A DNA stretch of 64,000 nt from Lentisphaerae bacterium RIFOXYA12_64_32 (GCA_001803235.1 MHBL01000433.1:28594-92593), one strand, 5' to 3'. Positions 44,216-53,388 are shown, counted from the first letter of the stretch. The notes: generated by a model from the sequence alone, not told the origin. Numbers and translations: made by a program.

Positions 44216-44725
44216 CGCACCATGCCCGGCCCCGGCGGCGGCACTGGCTTGGCGAAAGGTCGGGGGCGGAACGACTGCGTGTTGGCCGATGCGTGAGACC
44301 CCCGTGGCCTTGTGCCACGGGTGAATCGGGTTCGCCCGCCAAACGTGCGCGTCCCCCCTCTCTTCCCTTTCCCCCGTCCGCCGCCGGCGGACGGGGGAAA
44401 GGGAAGAGAGGGAACGAGGTGCAGTGAAGTAGCCAATGAACCCATTCACCTGCCACGCGAGGTGGCAGGGGTCTGTGCTCCACCCTGAGCTGACGCATTA
44501 CAACAGTACCGGCGGCGACCATTTCCCTGGCGTCAAATCGAGGTTATAGTATTGCATAGATGCATGCACGTGGCGGGCGCCGGCACGGTAGGCATGGCAG
44601 ACACGGGCGGCCGAACGCGGAGTGGGCGGCGAGACGAATCGCCGACCGCTGGCCGCGAAGGTGGGTTTACGCTTTGCATCAAGCCCTGCTGGATGGGCTG
44701 GCCTGATCGAGGAGGTCTTGAGACG
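44216..44725. other. Intergenic stretch before pdxS
   Basis: It contains the long hairpin at 44356-44412 and a degenerate copy of the 822-848 repeat (GAGCTGACGCATTACAAC, 44484). TTGCATAGATGCATGCA is a small palindrome near 44550. No gene is supported. Confidence 0.45.
44356..44412. repeat. 57-bp perfect hairpin of strand-asymmetric pyrimidine/purine arms
   Basis: CCCTCTCTTCCCTTTCCCCC plus GTCCGCCG pair perfectly over 28 bp around a single C. The arms are nearly pure pyrimidine then pure purine. It lies 140 bp after the HAD stop. It could act as a terminator for either direction or be a dispersed palindrome. Confidence 0.65.
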
Positions 44726-45607
44726 ATGGACAAGAAACGGTTTGAACTCAACGCCCAGCTCGCCCAGATGCTCAAGGGCGGCGTCATTATGGACGTGGTT
44801 TCCGTGGAGCATGCCGTGATCGCCCAGGAAGCCGGTGCCGTGGCCGTCATGGCGCTGGAACGTGTTCCGGCGGACATTCGCCGACAGGGTGGCGTGGCGC
44901 GCATGTCGGACCCGGGCTTGATCAAGGCCATCAAGAGCGCGGTGACGATTCCGGTCATGGCCAAGGCGCGGATCGGTCACTTCGTCGAGGCGCAGGTGCT
45001 GCAGGCGCTGAAGATCGACTACATCGACGAGAGTGAAGTGCTGACCCCGGCAGACGAAGAGTGCCACATCGACAAGAGCACGTTCACCATCCCGTTCGTG
45101 TGCGGCGCCCGCAACCTGGGCGAAGCGTTGCGCCGGATCTCCGAAGGTGCGGCCATGATCCGGACCAAGGGTGAGGCGGGGACGGGTAACGTCGTCGAAG
45201 CGGTGCGGCACATGCGCACCATGAACCGCGAGATCCGGCAGTTGCTCAACATGCCGGTCGAGGAAGTCGTCGGCTTCTGCAAGACGAATGGCTGCCCGTA
45301 CGAACTGGCCATGGAAGTGCGGAAACTCGGCCGCCTGCCGGTGGTGAATTTCGCCGCCGGCGGCATCGCCACGCCCGCGGACGCGGCGCTGATGATGCAG
45401 TTGGGCTGCGACGGCGTCTTTGTCGGTTCGGGCATCTTCAAGTCCGCCGACCCGGCCACGCGGGCCCGGGCGATCGTCAAGGCAACCGCTTTCTACAACG
45501 ACCCACAGAAGGTCCTGGAAGCCTCGGTGGGCCTGGGCGAGGCCATGCCCGGCCTGGAGATCGGCAAGATCCCGCAGGAAGAGCTTCTGGCCGGACGCGG
45601 CTGGTAG
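44726..45607 (+). CDS. pdxS: Pyridoxal 5'-phosphate synthase, PdxS subunit
   Basis: A 293-residue (beta/alpha)8 synthase that forms PLP from ribose 5-phosphate, glyceraldehyde 3-phosphate and ammonia. ATG 44726 follows GAGGAGG. Signatures are [54 protein letters not shown] with a catalytic lysine, [24 protein letters not shown], and [31 protein letters not shown]. All are conserved. It is followed by pdxT after 13 bp. Confidence 0.96.
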   Translation: MDKKRFELNAQLAQMLKGGVIMDVVSVEHAVIAQEAGAVAVMALERVPADIRRQGGVARMSDPGLIKAIKSAVTIPVMAKARIGHFVEAQVLQALKIDYIDESEVLTPADEECHIDKSTFTIPFVCGARNLGEALRRISEGAAMIRTKGEAGTGNVVEAVRHMRTMNREIRQLLNMPVEEVVGFCKTNGCPYELAMEVRKLGRLPVVNFAAGGIATPADAALMMQLGCDGVFVGSGIFKSADPATRARAIVKATAFYNDPQKVLEASVGLGEAMPGLEIGKIPQEELLAGRGW

Positions 45608-45620
45608 CGGCGGGCGAACT

Positions 45621-46316
45621 ATGGAACCGCGGCGCAATGCGACCGGGGGAATCGGTGTCCTCGACCTGCAGGGCGGCGTGCAGGAACACCTTGACCACTT
45701 GCAGCGCGCCGGCGTGGCCGGCCGGCCGGTCCGGGACGTTGCGGAGTTCGCAGGGCTTGCCGGTTTGATCATCCCCGGCGGAGAGAGCACTTGCCTGTCG
45801 CGCCTGCTCAGGATTTTCGGCTTGGACCGTGGCCTGATCGCGGCACATCGTGAGGGGATGAAACTCTGGGGTACCTGCGCCGGCGCCATTCTGCTGGCCG
45901 CCGAGAACGTCGGGGAAACGCCGCACCTGGGCCTAATCGATATCGCCGTGCACCGCAACGCGTTCGGCAGTCAACTCGACAGTTTCCACTGTACCGTACA
46001 GGTTCCGGCCGTGTCCGCGATGCCGTTGCCCCTGACGTTCATCCGTGCGCCCAAGATCACCCGCGTCGGGCCCGGTGTCCGCGTGCTCCTGGCCATGGAC
46101 GGCTATGTTGCGGCAGCGGAGACGGACGACATCCTCGTGACGGTATTCCACCCGGAGTTGACTCCGACCTTGGCCTTTCACCGGTACTTTGCTCGCAAGT
46201 GCGGATTGAACCTGCCCGAGGGCGATGTTGCGCCGCCCGTGGACGCCTCCTGGGACCGCAGGAGCTGGATGGACGCCCGACGTTACGGTGAACCTCAACC
46301 CAGGGACGGCTCGTGA
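45621..46316 (+). CDS. pdxT: Pyridoxal 5'-phosphate synthase, PdxT glutaminase subunit
   Basis: A 231-residue class I glutaminase that feeds ammonia to PdxS. IGVLDLQGGVQEHLDHL opens the domain. LIIPGGESTCLSRLL carries the glutaminase loop, WGTCAGAILLAA the nucleophile Cys, and VFHPELTPT the His-Glu pair. It is about 30 residues longer than usual at the C-terminus (SWDRRSWMDARRYGEPQPRDGS). Its stop overlaps the GTG of apbE. Confidence 0.93.
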   Translation: MEPRRNATGGIGVLDLQGGVQEHLDHLQRAGVAGRPVRDVAEFAGLAGLIIPGGESTCLSRLLRIFGLDRGLIAAHREGMKLWGTCAGAILLAAENVGETPHLGLIDIAVHRNAFGSQLDSFHCTVQVPAVSAMPLPLTFIRAPKITRVGPGVRVLLAMDGYVAAAETDDILVTVFHPELTPTLAFHRYFARKCGLNLPEGDVAPPVDASWDRRSWMDARRYGEPQPRDGS

Positions 46317-47395
46317 GCCCATCCAAGGCATCCCGGCGACGACGTTGGGCGGCCGCAACGCTGCTGGCCGTCCTCGTCGGCTTGGCGCTGGCAACGCAAC
46401 TGGTGTTGCAGCGCGGTTCCCGCCCCGAACCGGCCGCCGGCCAGCCGGACGCGAACCCGTTCGTGCGCGAGTTCTCGATGTTCGGCACTTACGGGCGGGT
46501 GACCTTCTGGGCGCCGGCCGCCGTGGCGGAGGTCGCCTGGGCGCGCATCCTCACCGAACTGCAGGCCATTCACGACATTCTCAACAACTTCGACCCCAAG
46601 AGCGAACTGTCCCGCCTCAACCGGGAGGCGCACCAGAGTCCGTTCCGTTGCAGCGATCGGCTCTGGGACGTGCTGCTCCAGTGCCGTCGCGCCTGGTCCG
46701 AGACAGACGGTGCGTTCGACATTTCGGTCGGTCCGTTGATGCATCTGTGGGGCTTTCACCAGAAGCGCACCACCTACCCGGCGCCGGCCGAGGTCCAGGA
46801 AGCGCTGGCGGCAGTGGGCCTGAGCAAGGTGGTGGTGTTTGACGATGCGCAGAAAACCGTACGCCTCCTGCATCCAAAGGCATGCCTTGACATGGGTGGC
46901 ATGGCCAAGGGCTACGCATTGGACCGCGCCATGAAGACCGCCCGAACCTGCGGAATCCGTTGCGCCCTCATCGACTTGGGCGGCAACGTTGGGTGCCTCG
47001 AAGAGCCGCCGCCCGGGCGGCGGCACTACTCGGTGGGCATCCGCAACCCGGTTGGCAACGAGGCCCTGCTGGGCACGGTGCGCATCACCGACTGCGCGGT
47101 CGCGACCAGTGGCAACTATGAGAACTACCTCCAACTCGACGGAAAACTGGTGCATCACATCGTCGACCCGCGCACCGGCTATCCCGTGCCGGACGTGGCC
47201 AGCGTCACCGTCATCACACCGCTGGGGATCGACTCCGACGTGTACTCGACGGCCGTATTTGTCGCGGGCGACGCACTGGTGAGCAAGCTGCGCGAAACGC
47301 ACCACCGCACCAGTGTGCTGATCGTACGGCTGAACGCGCCGGGAAAATCGGAGGTCAGCCGCTACGGCTGGGTGTGGGAGGAATACACCGAGTGA
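46313..47395 (+). CDS. apbE: FAD:protein FMN transferase
   Basis: A 360-residue ApbE-family protein that attaches FMN to threonines of electron-transfer proteins outside the cytoplasmic membrane. GTG 46313 overlaps the pdxT stop (GTGA). The N-terminal TM/signal region is AAATLLAVLVGLALATQLVL. Family motifs are FGTYGRVTFWA, NNFDPKSELSRLN, SETDGAFDISVGPLMHLWGF, LDMGGMAKGYALDRA, LIDLGGNVG, and the C-terminal VDPRTGYPV...TAVFVAG. Coupling to PLP synthesis by overlap is unusual. No flavinylated partner such as RnfG or NqrC is in the window. Confidence 0.9.
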   Translation: MSPSKASRRRRWAAATLLAVLVGLALATQLVLQRGSRPEPAAGQPDANPFVREFSMFGTYGRVTFWAPAAVAEVAWARILTELQAIHDILNNFDPKSELSRLNREAHQSPFRCSDRLWDVLLQCRRAWSETDGAFDISVGPLMHLWGFHQKRTTYPAPAEVQEALAAVGLSKVVVFDDAQKTVRLLHPKACLDMGGMAKGYALDRAMKTARTCGIRCALIDLGGNVGCLEEPPPGRRHYSVGIRNPVGNEALLGTVRITDCAVATSGNYENYLQLDGKLVHHIVDPRTGYPVPDVASVTVITPLGIDSDVYSTAVFVAGDALVSKLRETHHRTSVLIVRLNAPGKSEVSRYGWVWEEYTE

Positions 47396-47497
47396 GGAAG
47401 AAGGGGGGAATCAGTGATCCGTAATCCGTGTGTCGAAGTCCAGAGGCGCTCCCCCCCCCCTCGACACCCGGCACCCGGCCCTGGGCCTGCCCCCGTG

Positions 47498-48202
47498 CTA
47501 ATCCCCCCTCACGCTCACTTCGTCGGCACACCCCTGCATGAGCGCGTGAAGCTGCTTCAGGCGGTCGGGTGGGGTCCGTTTCTCGGTGCGCAGTCCGGGG
47601 TCGGGCAGATCTTCGCGGGGAAGAAAGGGCTGCAGGAAGTACCGGCGCGCACCGTGGACGAGTTCCGCAATGCCGCGCATCTCGGCGTCCGAGTCGAACC
47701 CCGGAACCAGCGTGGTCCGGAACTCGTAGTCACGGGCGTGCGTTTTCAGCAGCGCGATGGAGCGGCGGATGCAATCCGTGTCTGCAAACCCGGTGAGGGC
47801 GGGGTAGCTGGGCAGGCTGCACTTGATGTCCATCGCGACGTAGTCGACGCGCGGCAGAACCTGTTCCAGGACCTCGGGACACGAGCCGTTCGTGTCCAGC
47901 TTGATCGCCAACCCGAAGCGGCGCAGGAAGTCCAGCAACTCGGGGAGTGCGGGCTCCAGCGTCGGTTCGCCGCCGGTCACCACCGCACCGTCCACCCACT
48001 GTTCGCGGAAGCGTTGGCAGATCTCCCCCAACTTCGACCAGGCATAACCGGGCTTGCGCTGGGCGAGCATGCCGGCATTGTGGCAGAACCCGCAGCCGAA
48101 GTTGCAGCCGGTAGTGAAGAACACGACGGCCAACCGCCCCGGGAAGTCGACCATCGAAGGGTTTGCAAGGTGTCCGTAAATGGGCGAGAGGTTCATCGTC
48201 AT
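47498..48202 (-). CDS. nrdG: Anaerobic ribonucleotide reductase activating protein
   Basis: A 234-residue radical-SAM enzyme that generates the glycyl radical on NrdD. The cluster motif is CNFGCGFCHN (CxxxCxxC), with GGEPTLEPALPELLDFL as the glycine-rich SAM-binding stretch. It is slightly longer than the E. coli enzyme and resembles the ~230-residue NrdG form. It is the last gene of the nrdD / thioredoxin-like / nrdG group on this strand, after an 86-bp gap that holds a long hairpin. Confidence 0.9.
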   Translation of the reverse strand: MTMNLSPIYGHLANPSMVDFPGRLAVVFFTTGCNFGCGFCHNAGMLAQRKPGYAWSKLGEICQRFREQWVDGAVVTGGEPTLEPALPELLDFLRRFGLAIKLDTNGSCPEVLEQVLPRVDYVAMDIKCSLPSYPALTGFADTDCIRRSIALLKTHARDYEFRTTLVPGFDSDAEMRGIAELVHGARRYFLQPFLPREDLPDPGLRTEKRTPPDRLKQLHALMQGCADEVSVRGD

Positions 48203-48216
48203 GAAACGTCCATCGC

Positions 48217-48279
48217 GGGGTCAGGCCTTGTCATTTGCAATTGGCCTGGACCCAATTGCAAATGACAAGGCCTGACCCC
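48217..48279. repeat. 63-bp hairpin GGGGTCAGGCCTTGTCATTTGC...
   Basis: Two perfect 28-bp arms (GGGGTCAGGCCTTGTC/ATTTGCAATTGG and complement) surround CCTGGAC, between the thioredoxin-like gene and nrdG. The GGGGTCAGGCCTTG string resembles ends of REP-type elements known from many bacteria. Transcribed as RNA it could attenuate or protect the nrdG message. Confidence 0.7.
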
Positions 48280-48288
48280 GACGGCCGT

Positions 48289-48687
48289 TCAGGCGCAGCG
48301 GGCTTCGCTCAGCAGGTGCGTCAGCATGTCCGGCGTGATCAAGCCCTTGCCAGAGCCGCTGTAGTCCGTCTGAAGGCCCAGGTACGTGTAGAGTTTGGAC
48401 TTCTTGCAGACCGAGTCCTGGCTGCCCGGTTGCGGATTCCGCAGTTTCAGGTACTTGCCCGTCTGCTCGTCCTTGCGCGTCACGACGATGGCGGGGACGC
48501 GACTGGGGTTTACGCACTCCGCCTGGCAGAAAGGCACCAATCCGTCCTCGGTTTCCAAGTCGCAGTAGAGCTTTTCAAAATCCTGCCACTCCGGCTTGGC
48601 CAGGAGCGCGTCGAGCCGCTTGTTGAGCATTTTGCACTTGTCGCAGCCCGCTTTTCCGAACACAAGCACACGATACGGTTTTTCCAT
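48289..48687 (-). CDS. Thioredoxin-like protein of the anaerobic ribonucleotide reductase cluster
   Basis: A 132-residue protein beginning MEKPYRVLVFGKAGCDKCKMLNKRLDALL, with a CDKC pair in the thioredoxin position. Two further cysteines occur in VPFCQAECVNPSRVPAIVV, the latter with a cis-proline region (SRVPAIVV) as in thioredoxins. The C-terminal third (SGKGLITPDMLTHLLSEARCA) is extra. Its place between nrdD and nrdG suggests that it delivers electrons to NrdD, as NrdH or thioredoxin does in related class III systems. That role is inferred from context. Confidence 0.72.
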   Translation of the reverse strand: MEKPYRVLVFGKAGCDKCKMLNKRLDALLAKPEWQDFEKLYCDLETEDGLVPFCQAECVNPSRVPAIVVTRKDEQTGKYLKLRNPQPGSQDSVCKKSKLYTYLGLQTDYSGSGKGLITPDMLTHLLSEARCA

Positions 48688-48760
48688 AATGTGACCCTAT
48701 CCCTCTTCGTCGACAGAATTGTGAGACTTGGCGCGCCGACCGTTGAGCCGGCGTCAGGCT

Positions 48761-51508
48761 TCAGGACGCGGCGGCGGTCGCGACCGCGGGGGCCGGTGCC
48801 CCGGGCAGGGGCGCGACCACGACGTTGTCAGCGGTTTCCACGGCGTATCTTCCCTTGTGGCGCGCGACCAGCTCGCCATAGCGCTTCGACTTGTTCCAGT
48901 TCTGGACCTTGCTGAAATACCCCACCACGCGGGTCTCGCCCACCACTTTCTCCGAGTTGCACCTCGGACACTTTTCCTTCAGTCCGCGCGCGATGTGGGC
49001 GCAGGAAGAGCAATACGTGAACTCCGGCGAAATGGTCACCTGCGCGGACTGGGTCCGGCAAAAGACCTCCCGGATCAGTCGCGCGACACTCTCCGGCGAA
49101 GGCCGTTCTTCGCCCACGAACGCATGCGTGATGGCGCCGGACTCGATCACCGAGTGGAAACGCCCCTGGGCGACGATCCGCTCGACGAGCGAAACATTGG
49201 CCTCGGCCGCCAGGTGCACCGAGTTGGTGTAGTACGCCACGTCCTCGGTGTCACCCTTCACCGTGCCCTTCGCCTGGTCGTAGTAGTACACCAGATCGGT
49301 CCGGGCCAGGCGCCGCGCGGCGCTCTCCGCGGGCGACTCCTCGAGGCTGAATTTCATGTTGTGCTTCATTGACAATTTCTTCGCCTTCAAGTACATGTGC
49401 GCTGTGATACGCAACGCCATTTCCATGGCCGCGCCACTCTCGTGCAACTCCTCACCCGTGAGGAACTTGACCGCGTCGTTGACCCCGATCAGGCCCAGGA
49501 TGTAGGTCGCCTTGTCCAGTTCCACGTAGCGTCGCCCGTCGCAGGCAGTGCGCCCGATCTGGTACAGCGGATGCCCCGGCCCGGACATCATTTCCTCGAT
49601 TCGCTCCCGCTTCTGCAGGTGCGCCTGGACGGCGATCTCCATAGTGCTGTCAACCTCTTCGAGCAGCCCTTCGACGGTTTTCTTGCCGTTGCGCGCCGCA
49701 CGGTAGGCTGCCTGCGGGATGTTGATGGTCACGTTCTGGAACCCGCAGAAACGCATCGACTCCGGGTGCCGCAGCATGCGCGTGTCGCTGATGGTCGTGC
49801 GCAGCCGGCAGCAGGCGGAGAGCGTCACCTCGTCGCGGTCGAAGATGAAGTAGGTCGAGCCGTTCTTGCTGGCCAGTTCGCATGCCTTCATGAAAATGGC
49901 GTACTGGCTCGGGTCCTCGAAGGTCTCCTCGCTGACGTGGAAATCGCACTTCGGGAACTCGAAGATGTGGCCGTTCCGGTCGCCGTCACCCCATACTTCC
50001 AGCAGGGCGACGGTGAATTTCTTGGCCTGCTCGACGTAGTCGCCGTAGGTGACGATGCGTTCTCCGCGCGCGGCAAGCTGCTTCTCGATCTCCGGGTCAT
50101 AGTAGAGGTGGACCAGCTTGTCCTTGACCTCGAACAACTCACGCAGCACCAGCCGCTCCGTGCCGTCCGCTTGACGGTAATACAGGTTCATCATGGCGTT
50201 GCCGTTTGGATCGACGTCGTCCCGACGCTGCTCCTCCAGTTCGACCTTGCTGCCGTCCGCCAGGCGCAGCATGTAGTGGCCGCCCGGACCCACGGCCGGC
50301 ACGGTCTGCAGGTACTTCGGCACGCCGGTGTGAATGTTGAAGTCCAGGAACAGTGTCTGCGCCCCGCGCGAGAACGCGTTCTGCGAACCGTTGAAAATCA
50401 GCTCCTGCGCCACCTGCTTGAGTTCCTTGTCGGTCTTGCCTTCCAAGTAGGGCGCGTAGAAAATGTTGATATAGGCGATGCCCAGCGCACCGGCGTAGTT
50501 CGCCTGCATTGAGGCCAGAAAGGTGTTCAGGTGTCCGGTCAGCACCGAGGCGCTCCGTGCCGGATGGGACTCGGTGTTCAGGTTGGACAGTTCGCGCAAC
50601 CCGTACTTCTTGATGTACTCAATCGAATGAGACGAGCAATAGACGCGGTGCGGGTAGCCCAGGTCGTGCAGATGCACCGCGCCGGTGTCGTGCGCCCGCT
50701 TGACCTCAGGAGTGAAAATGGTGTCCAAGGCCCATTGCTTGAGAACCAACTCGGCCAACCCGAGGTTCACGGCCTCCGGGTTGTTGCTCACAATGTTGCT
50801 GTTCTCCACCGACTTGGTGCACATCAGCGACTCGATGAAGTCGCGCGACACCCGGTACAGCGACAGGTCGCGCAACTCATGATAGCCGCGCGAGACCAGC
50901 TCGTTGTTTACCATCTCCCGGATCAGCGAGGTGTTTACCGTCGACACCTCGCTGTTGATCACCTGGTTCTCCACCGCCTTGGCAATACTGAGGGCGACCT
51001 CGTTGGGCAGCTTCATCTTCTCCAGAAGCTGATTCACAATGCGGATGCGGTCCCAGGGAAACGCCACGTTCCCGGTGTTGGACTCGACCAGCAGCAGGCT
51101 CTGGTCGGTAATGTCGACCTTCTTCGTGTCCTTGGGATCGCGAACCTTGATCTTGCGGCGGGCCATCTCGCGCTGCTTACGGTAACGCTTGTAAACCGCC
51201 ACGATCGCCGCTTGCCCCTCTTCAGCCAAGACCACCTCGACCAGATCCTGTACGTCCTCCAGGTTCGGGCACCGTTTCCCGTCTTCGGCCGGATGTACGT
51301 AGTACTCGCACAGCGGGTTGTCCAAATGTTCGATGACCAAATCCGCGATCCGGCGGGAAATGGACCGGTCCGGTTCGCGACCCTCCTGGCGAGCCGCCAC
51401 CTCGGCTGCCCGTGTCACGGCCGATTCGATCTTGTCTTTGCGAAACGGGACCAGAACCCCATCACGCTTCCGGAACCCGTCAAATACCACCGCCGTTGCA
51501 CTGGCCAT
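48761..51508 (-). CDS. nrdD: Anaerobic ribonucleoside-triphosphate reductase (class III)
   Basis: A 915-residue glycyl-radical enzyme reducing ribonucleotides to deoxyribonucleotides without oxygen. RBS AGGAGGG precedes ATG 51508. Two ATP-cone domains are visible (about 15-110 FRKDKIESAVTRAAEVAARQ; about 120-215 NTGNVAFPWDRIRIVNQLLEKMKLP). The barrel contains AVHLHDLGYPHRVYCSSHS and GSQNAFSRGAQTLFLDFNI. The zinc site is CSSCAHI...KCPRCN, and the C-terminal glycyl-radical loop is TRVVGYFSKVQNWNKSK. It is longer than the E. coli protein because of the duplicated cone. Upstream NrdR boxes and a promoter indicate NrdR repression. Confidence 0.93.
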   Translation of the reverse strand: MASATAVVFDGFRKRDGVLVPFRKDKIESAVTRAAEVAARQEGREPDRSISRRIADLVIEHLDNPLCEYYVHPAEDGKRCPNLEDVQDLVEVVLAEEGQAAIVAVYKRYRKQREMARRKIKVRDPKDTKKVDITDQSLLLVESNTGNVAFPWDRIRIVNQLLEKMKLPNEVALSIAKAVENQVINSEVSTVNTSLIREMVNNELVSRGYHELRDLSLYRVSRDFIESLMCTKSVENSNIVSNNPEAVNLGLAELVLKQWALDTIFTPEVKRAHDTGAVHLHDLGYPHRVYCSSHSIEYIKKYGLRELSNLNTESHPARSASVLTGHLNTFLASMQANYAGALGIAYINIFYAPYLEGKTDKELKQVAQELIFNGSQNAFSRGAQTLFLDFNIHTGVPKYLQTVPAVGPGGHYMLRLADGSKVELEEQRRDDVDPNGNAMMNLYYRQADGTERLVLRELFEVKDKLVHLYYDPEIEKQLAARGERIVTYGDYVEQAKKFTVALLEVWGDGDRNGHIFEFPKCDFHVSEETFEDPSQYAIFMKACELASKNGSTYFIFDRDEVTLSACCRLRTTISDTRMLRHPESMRFCGFQNVTINIPQAAYRAARNGKKTVEGLLEEVDSTMEIAVQAHLQKRERIEEMMSGPGHPLYQIGRTACDGRRYVELDKATYILGLIGVNDAVKFLTGEELHESGAAMEMALRITAHMYLKAKKLSMKHNMKFSLEESPAESAARRLARTDLVYYYDQAKGTVKGDTEDVAYYTNSVHLAAEANVSLVERIVAQGRFHSVIESGAITHAFVGEERPSPESVARLIREVFCRTQSAQVTISPEFTYCSSCAHIARGLKEKCPRCNSEKVVGETRVVGYFSKVQNWNKSKRYGELVARHKGRYAVETADNVVVAPLPGAPAPAVATAAAS

Positions 51509-51644
51509 CGAAAAAACCCTCCTGAGAACACCTCGGCGCGCGTGCGCTCGACAGGCAGCAACCGACCGCTACCGAGGTCCCTTAAGGTGAATAAATCCCG
51601 CCCAGGGGAAACAACTACCACATCCACGCAAAACCTATGAAACT

Positions 51645-51692
51645 ACACTATATATTGTGGTCCCCACCTTTGTCAACCACTGAATATAGTGT
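51645..51692 (-). promoter_or_regulatory. Tandem NrdR boxes overlapping the nrdD promoter
   Basis: Box 1 ACACTATATATTGTGG (51645-51660) and box 2 CCACTGAATATAGTGT (51677-51692) both fit the NrdR consensus acaCwAtATaTwGtgt and lie 32 bp apart, three helical turns, the usual NrdR spacing. On the minus strand TTGACA (51676-51671) and TATATA (51654-51649) are 16 bp apart, so box 1 covers the -10 and box 2 abuts the -35. Repression by NrdR when dATP/ATP is bound is the known mode. Confidence 0.85.
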
Positions 51693-51814
51693 CCTGAACC
51701 TTTTTTTTCGGCCCGCTCTAGAATCGCTTCGGGACCCGGCCGGCGGCGGCGTCTGAACCCGCTTCCGCACCGGTCCACGCGGGGACCACTCCCATGTTAC
51801 TCGCGGGGCCCGGT

Positions 51815-51872
51815 AAAGTGGCCGGAGCGGCTCGCTCCGGCACCCGCGGGAGCGAGCCGCTCCCGCCACTTT
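51815..51872. repeat. 58-bp twin-hairpin REP-like element
   Basis: AAAGTGGCCGGAGCGGCTCGCTCCGG and CGGGAGCGAGCCGCTCCCGCCACTTT: two 8-bp hairpins inside an outer inverted repeat. Copies lie at 26757-26814 and, inverse and cut by the window edge, at 63956-64000. The rest of 51720-52110 has no supported gene. Confidence 0.75.
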
Positions 51873-52112
51873 GGCCAGAACGCTCCGAAGGAAGCGAGCA
51901 ACGTCCGCACATGATCGGGCGGCAATCCGCCCGGGAACCGCGGACGCATTACCCCGCCGCGCCGCCGAAACCGTGTAAACGCAACCGTTAATGCTATATT
52001 TCCGTCTGTTTTTCGCCGCCTGGAGCCGAACACCCGCGCCGACATCTGGGAATGTAGGGCCCGACACCGGCTTCGGCAACGGCGATTGACGGTATTCCGG
52101 AAGATTTCGTGG

Positions 52113-52145
52113 ATCATGTTGATCATCAACATGATACGGTATCAT
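52113..52145. promoter_or_regulatory. Overlapping palindromes before the leuB-like gene
   Basis: ATCATGTTGAT-C-ATCAACATGAT (52113-52135, 11-bp perfect arms) overlaps ATGATAC-G-GTATCAT (52131-52145), 40 bp before the start codon. The symmetry and the AT content suggest a regulator-binding site; the regulator is unknown. Confidence 0.5.
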
Positions 52146-52185
52146 GAACTCGTTCGAACGCCCCATCATCGAGGAAAGACAAGTC

Positions 52186-53316
52186 ATGAAGAAATCCGCA
52201 GCGCGCGCCAAGACGTACAAGATCGCGGTCATCCCGGGCGACGGGACCGGTCCGGAGGTCATCCGTGAGGGGCTGAAAGTCGTTCAAGCCGCCGCCGGCA
52301 AGTACGGATTCAAGCTTGACGCGCACATGTACGACTTCGGCGGAGCGCGCTACCTGGCCACCCACGAAGCGCTTCCTGACAGCGCGGCCGCGGAGATGAA
52401 GACCTTCGACGCCATCTACCTGGGCGCCATTGGGCACCCGGACGTGAAGCCGGGCATTCTGGAAAAGGGCATTCTGCTGCGGTTGCGGTTCGAGCTGGAC
52501 CAGTACATCAACCTGCGTCCGGTCAAGCTGTATCCCGGCGTCGAGACGCCGCTGGCGGGCAAGAAGCCGGAGGACATCGATTACGTGGTGGTGCGCGAGA
52601 ACACCGGCGGGCTCTACACCGGCGTGGGCGGCATCAGCATGAAGGGCACTCCGCACGAGGTGGCGATCCAGGAGATGGTGTACAACCGTTTCCAGGTCGA
52701 GCGCTGCCTGCGGTACGCGTTCGAGCTGACGCGGGCGCGGCACAGCAAGGCGGCCCCGTGGCGCGGACTGTCCGAGGCGGACCGCAAGGCGGGCAAGACG
52801 GGCAAGCTGACGCTGTGCGGCAAGACGAACGTGCTGACGTTCGTGTTCGACCTGTGGGAGCGGGCCTTCTACGAGGTCGCCAAGGAGTACCCGGAAGTGA
52901 AGACCGACTACGCGCACGTTGACGCCACCTGCATGTGGATGGTCAAGAACCCCGAGTGGTTCGACGTCATCGTGACGGAAAACATGTTCGGCGACATCAT
53001 TACGGACTTGGGCGCCATCTGCCAAGGCGGCATGGGCATTGCCGCGGGTGGCAACATCAATCCGTCGGGCGTGAGCATGTTTGAGCCGATCGGCGGCTCG
53101 GCGCCGAAATACACCGGCCTGAACGTCATCAACCCGCTGGCTGCCATCTGCAGCGGCGCCATGCTGCTGCGTGAACTCGGCCAGGCAGAGGCGGGCGACG
53201 ACATCGAGACGGCGGTCGCCTACGTGACGGCAAAGAAGCTGAAATCGCTCGGCGCCGGGAAGATGGGTTACAGCACCTCGGAAGTGGGTGACTTGGTGGT
53301 TGCACAGATGGCGTAG
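52186..53316 (+). CDS. 3-isopropylmalate/isocitrate-type dehydrogenase (LeuB-like)
   Basis: A 376-residue member of the beta-decarboxylating dehydrogenases. ATG 52186 follows GAGGAAAG; the earlier ATG 52144 lies inside a palindrome. Motifs: [47 protein letters not shown], the YNRF...[14 protein letters not shown] region, LCGKTNVL with the catalytic lysine, [32 protein letters not shown] and [12 protein letters not shown]. The NTGG loop and [17 protein letters not shown] resemble isopropylmalate or tartrate dehydrogenases more than isocitrate dehydrogenase. The substrate is most likely 3-isopropylmalate, also because asd follows, a neighbour of leuB in other bacteria. Confidence 0.82.
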   Translation: MKKSAARAKTYKIAVIPGDGTGPEVIREGLKVVQAAAGKYGFKLDAHMYDFGGARYLATHEALPDSAAAEMKTFDAIYLGAIGHPDVKPGILEKGILLRLRFELDQYINLRPVKLYPGVETPLAGKKPEDIDYVVVRENTGGLYTGVGGISMKGTPHEVAIQEMVYNRFQVERCLRYAFELTRARHSKAAPWRGLSEADRKAGKTGKLTLCGKTNVLTFVFDLWERAFYEVAKEYPEVKTDYAHVDATCMWMVKNPEWFDVIVTENMFGDIITDLGAICQGGMGIAAGGNINPSGVSMFEPIGGSAPKYTGLNVINPLAAICSGAMLLRELGQAEAGDDIETAVAYVTAKKLKSLGAGKMGYSTSEVGDLVVAQMA

Positions 53317-53388
53317 AGGAGCGATGAGGCCGTTTGGTGTCGCCCGGCGGGGTCGCGCCAGAGCAGAAAAGCAGACGAGGTAGGGATC

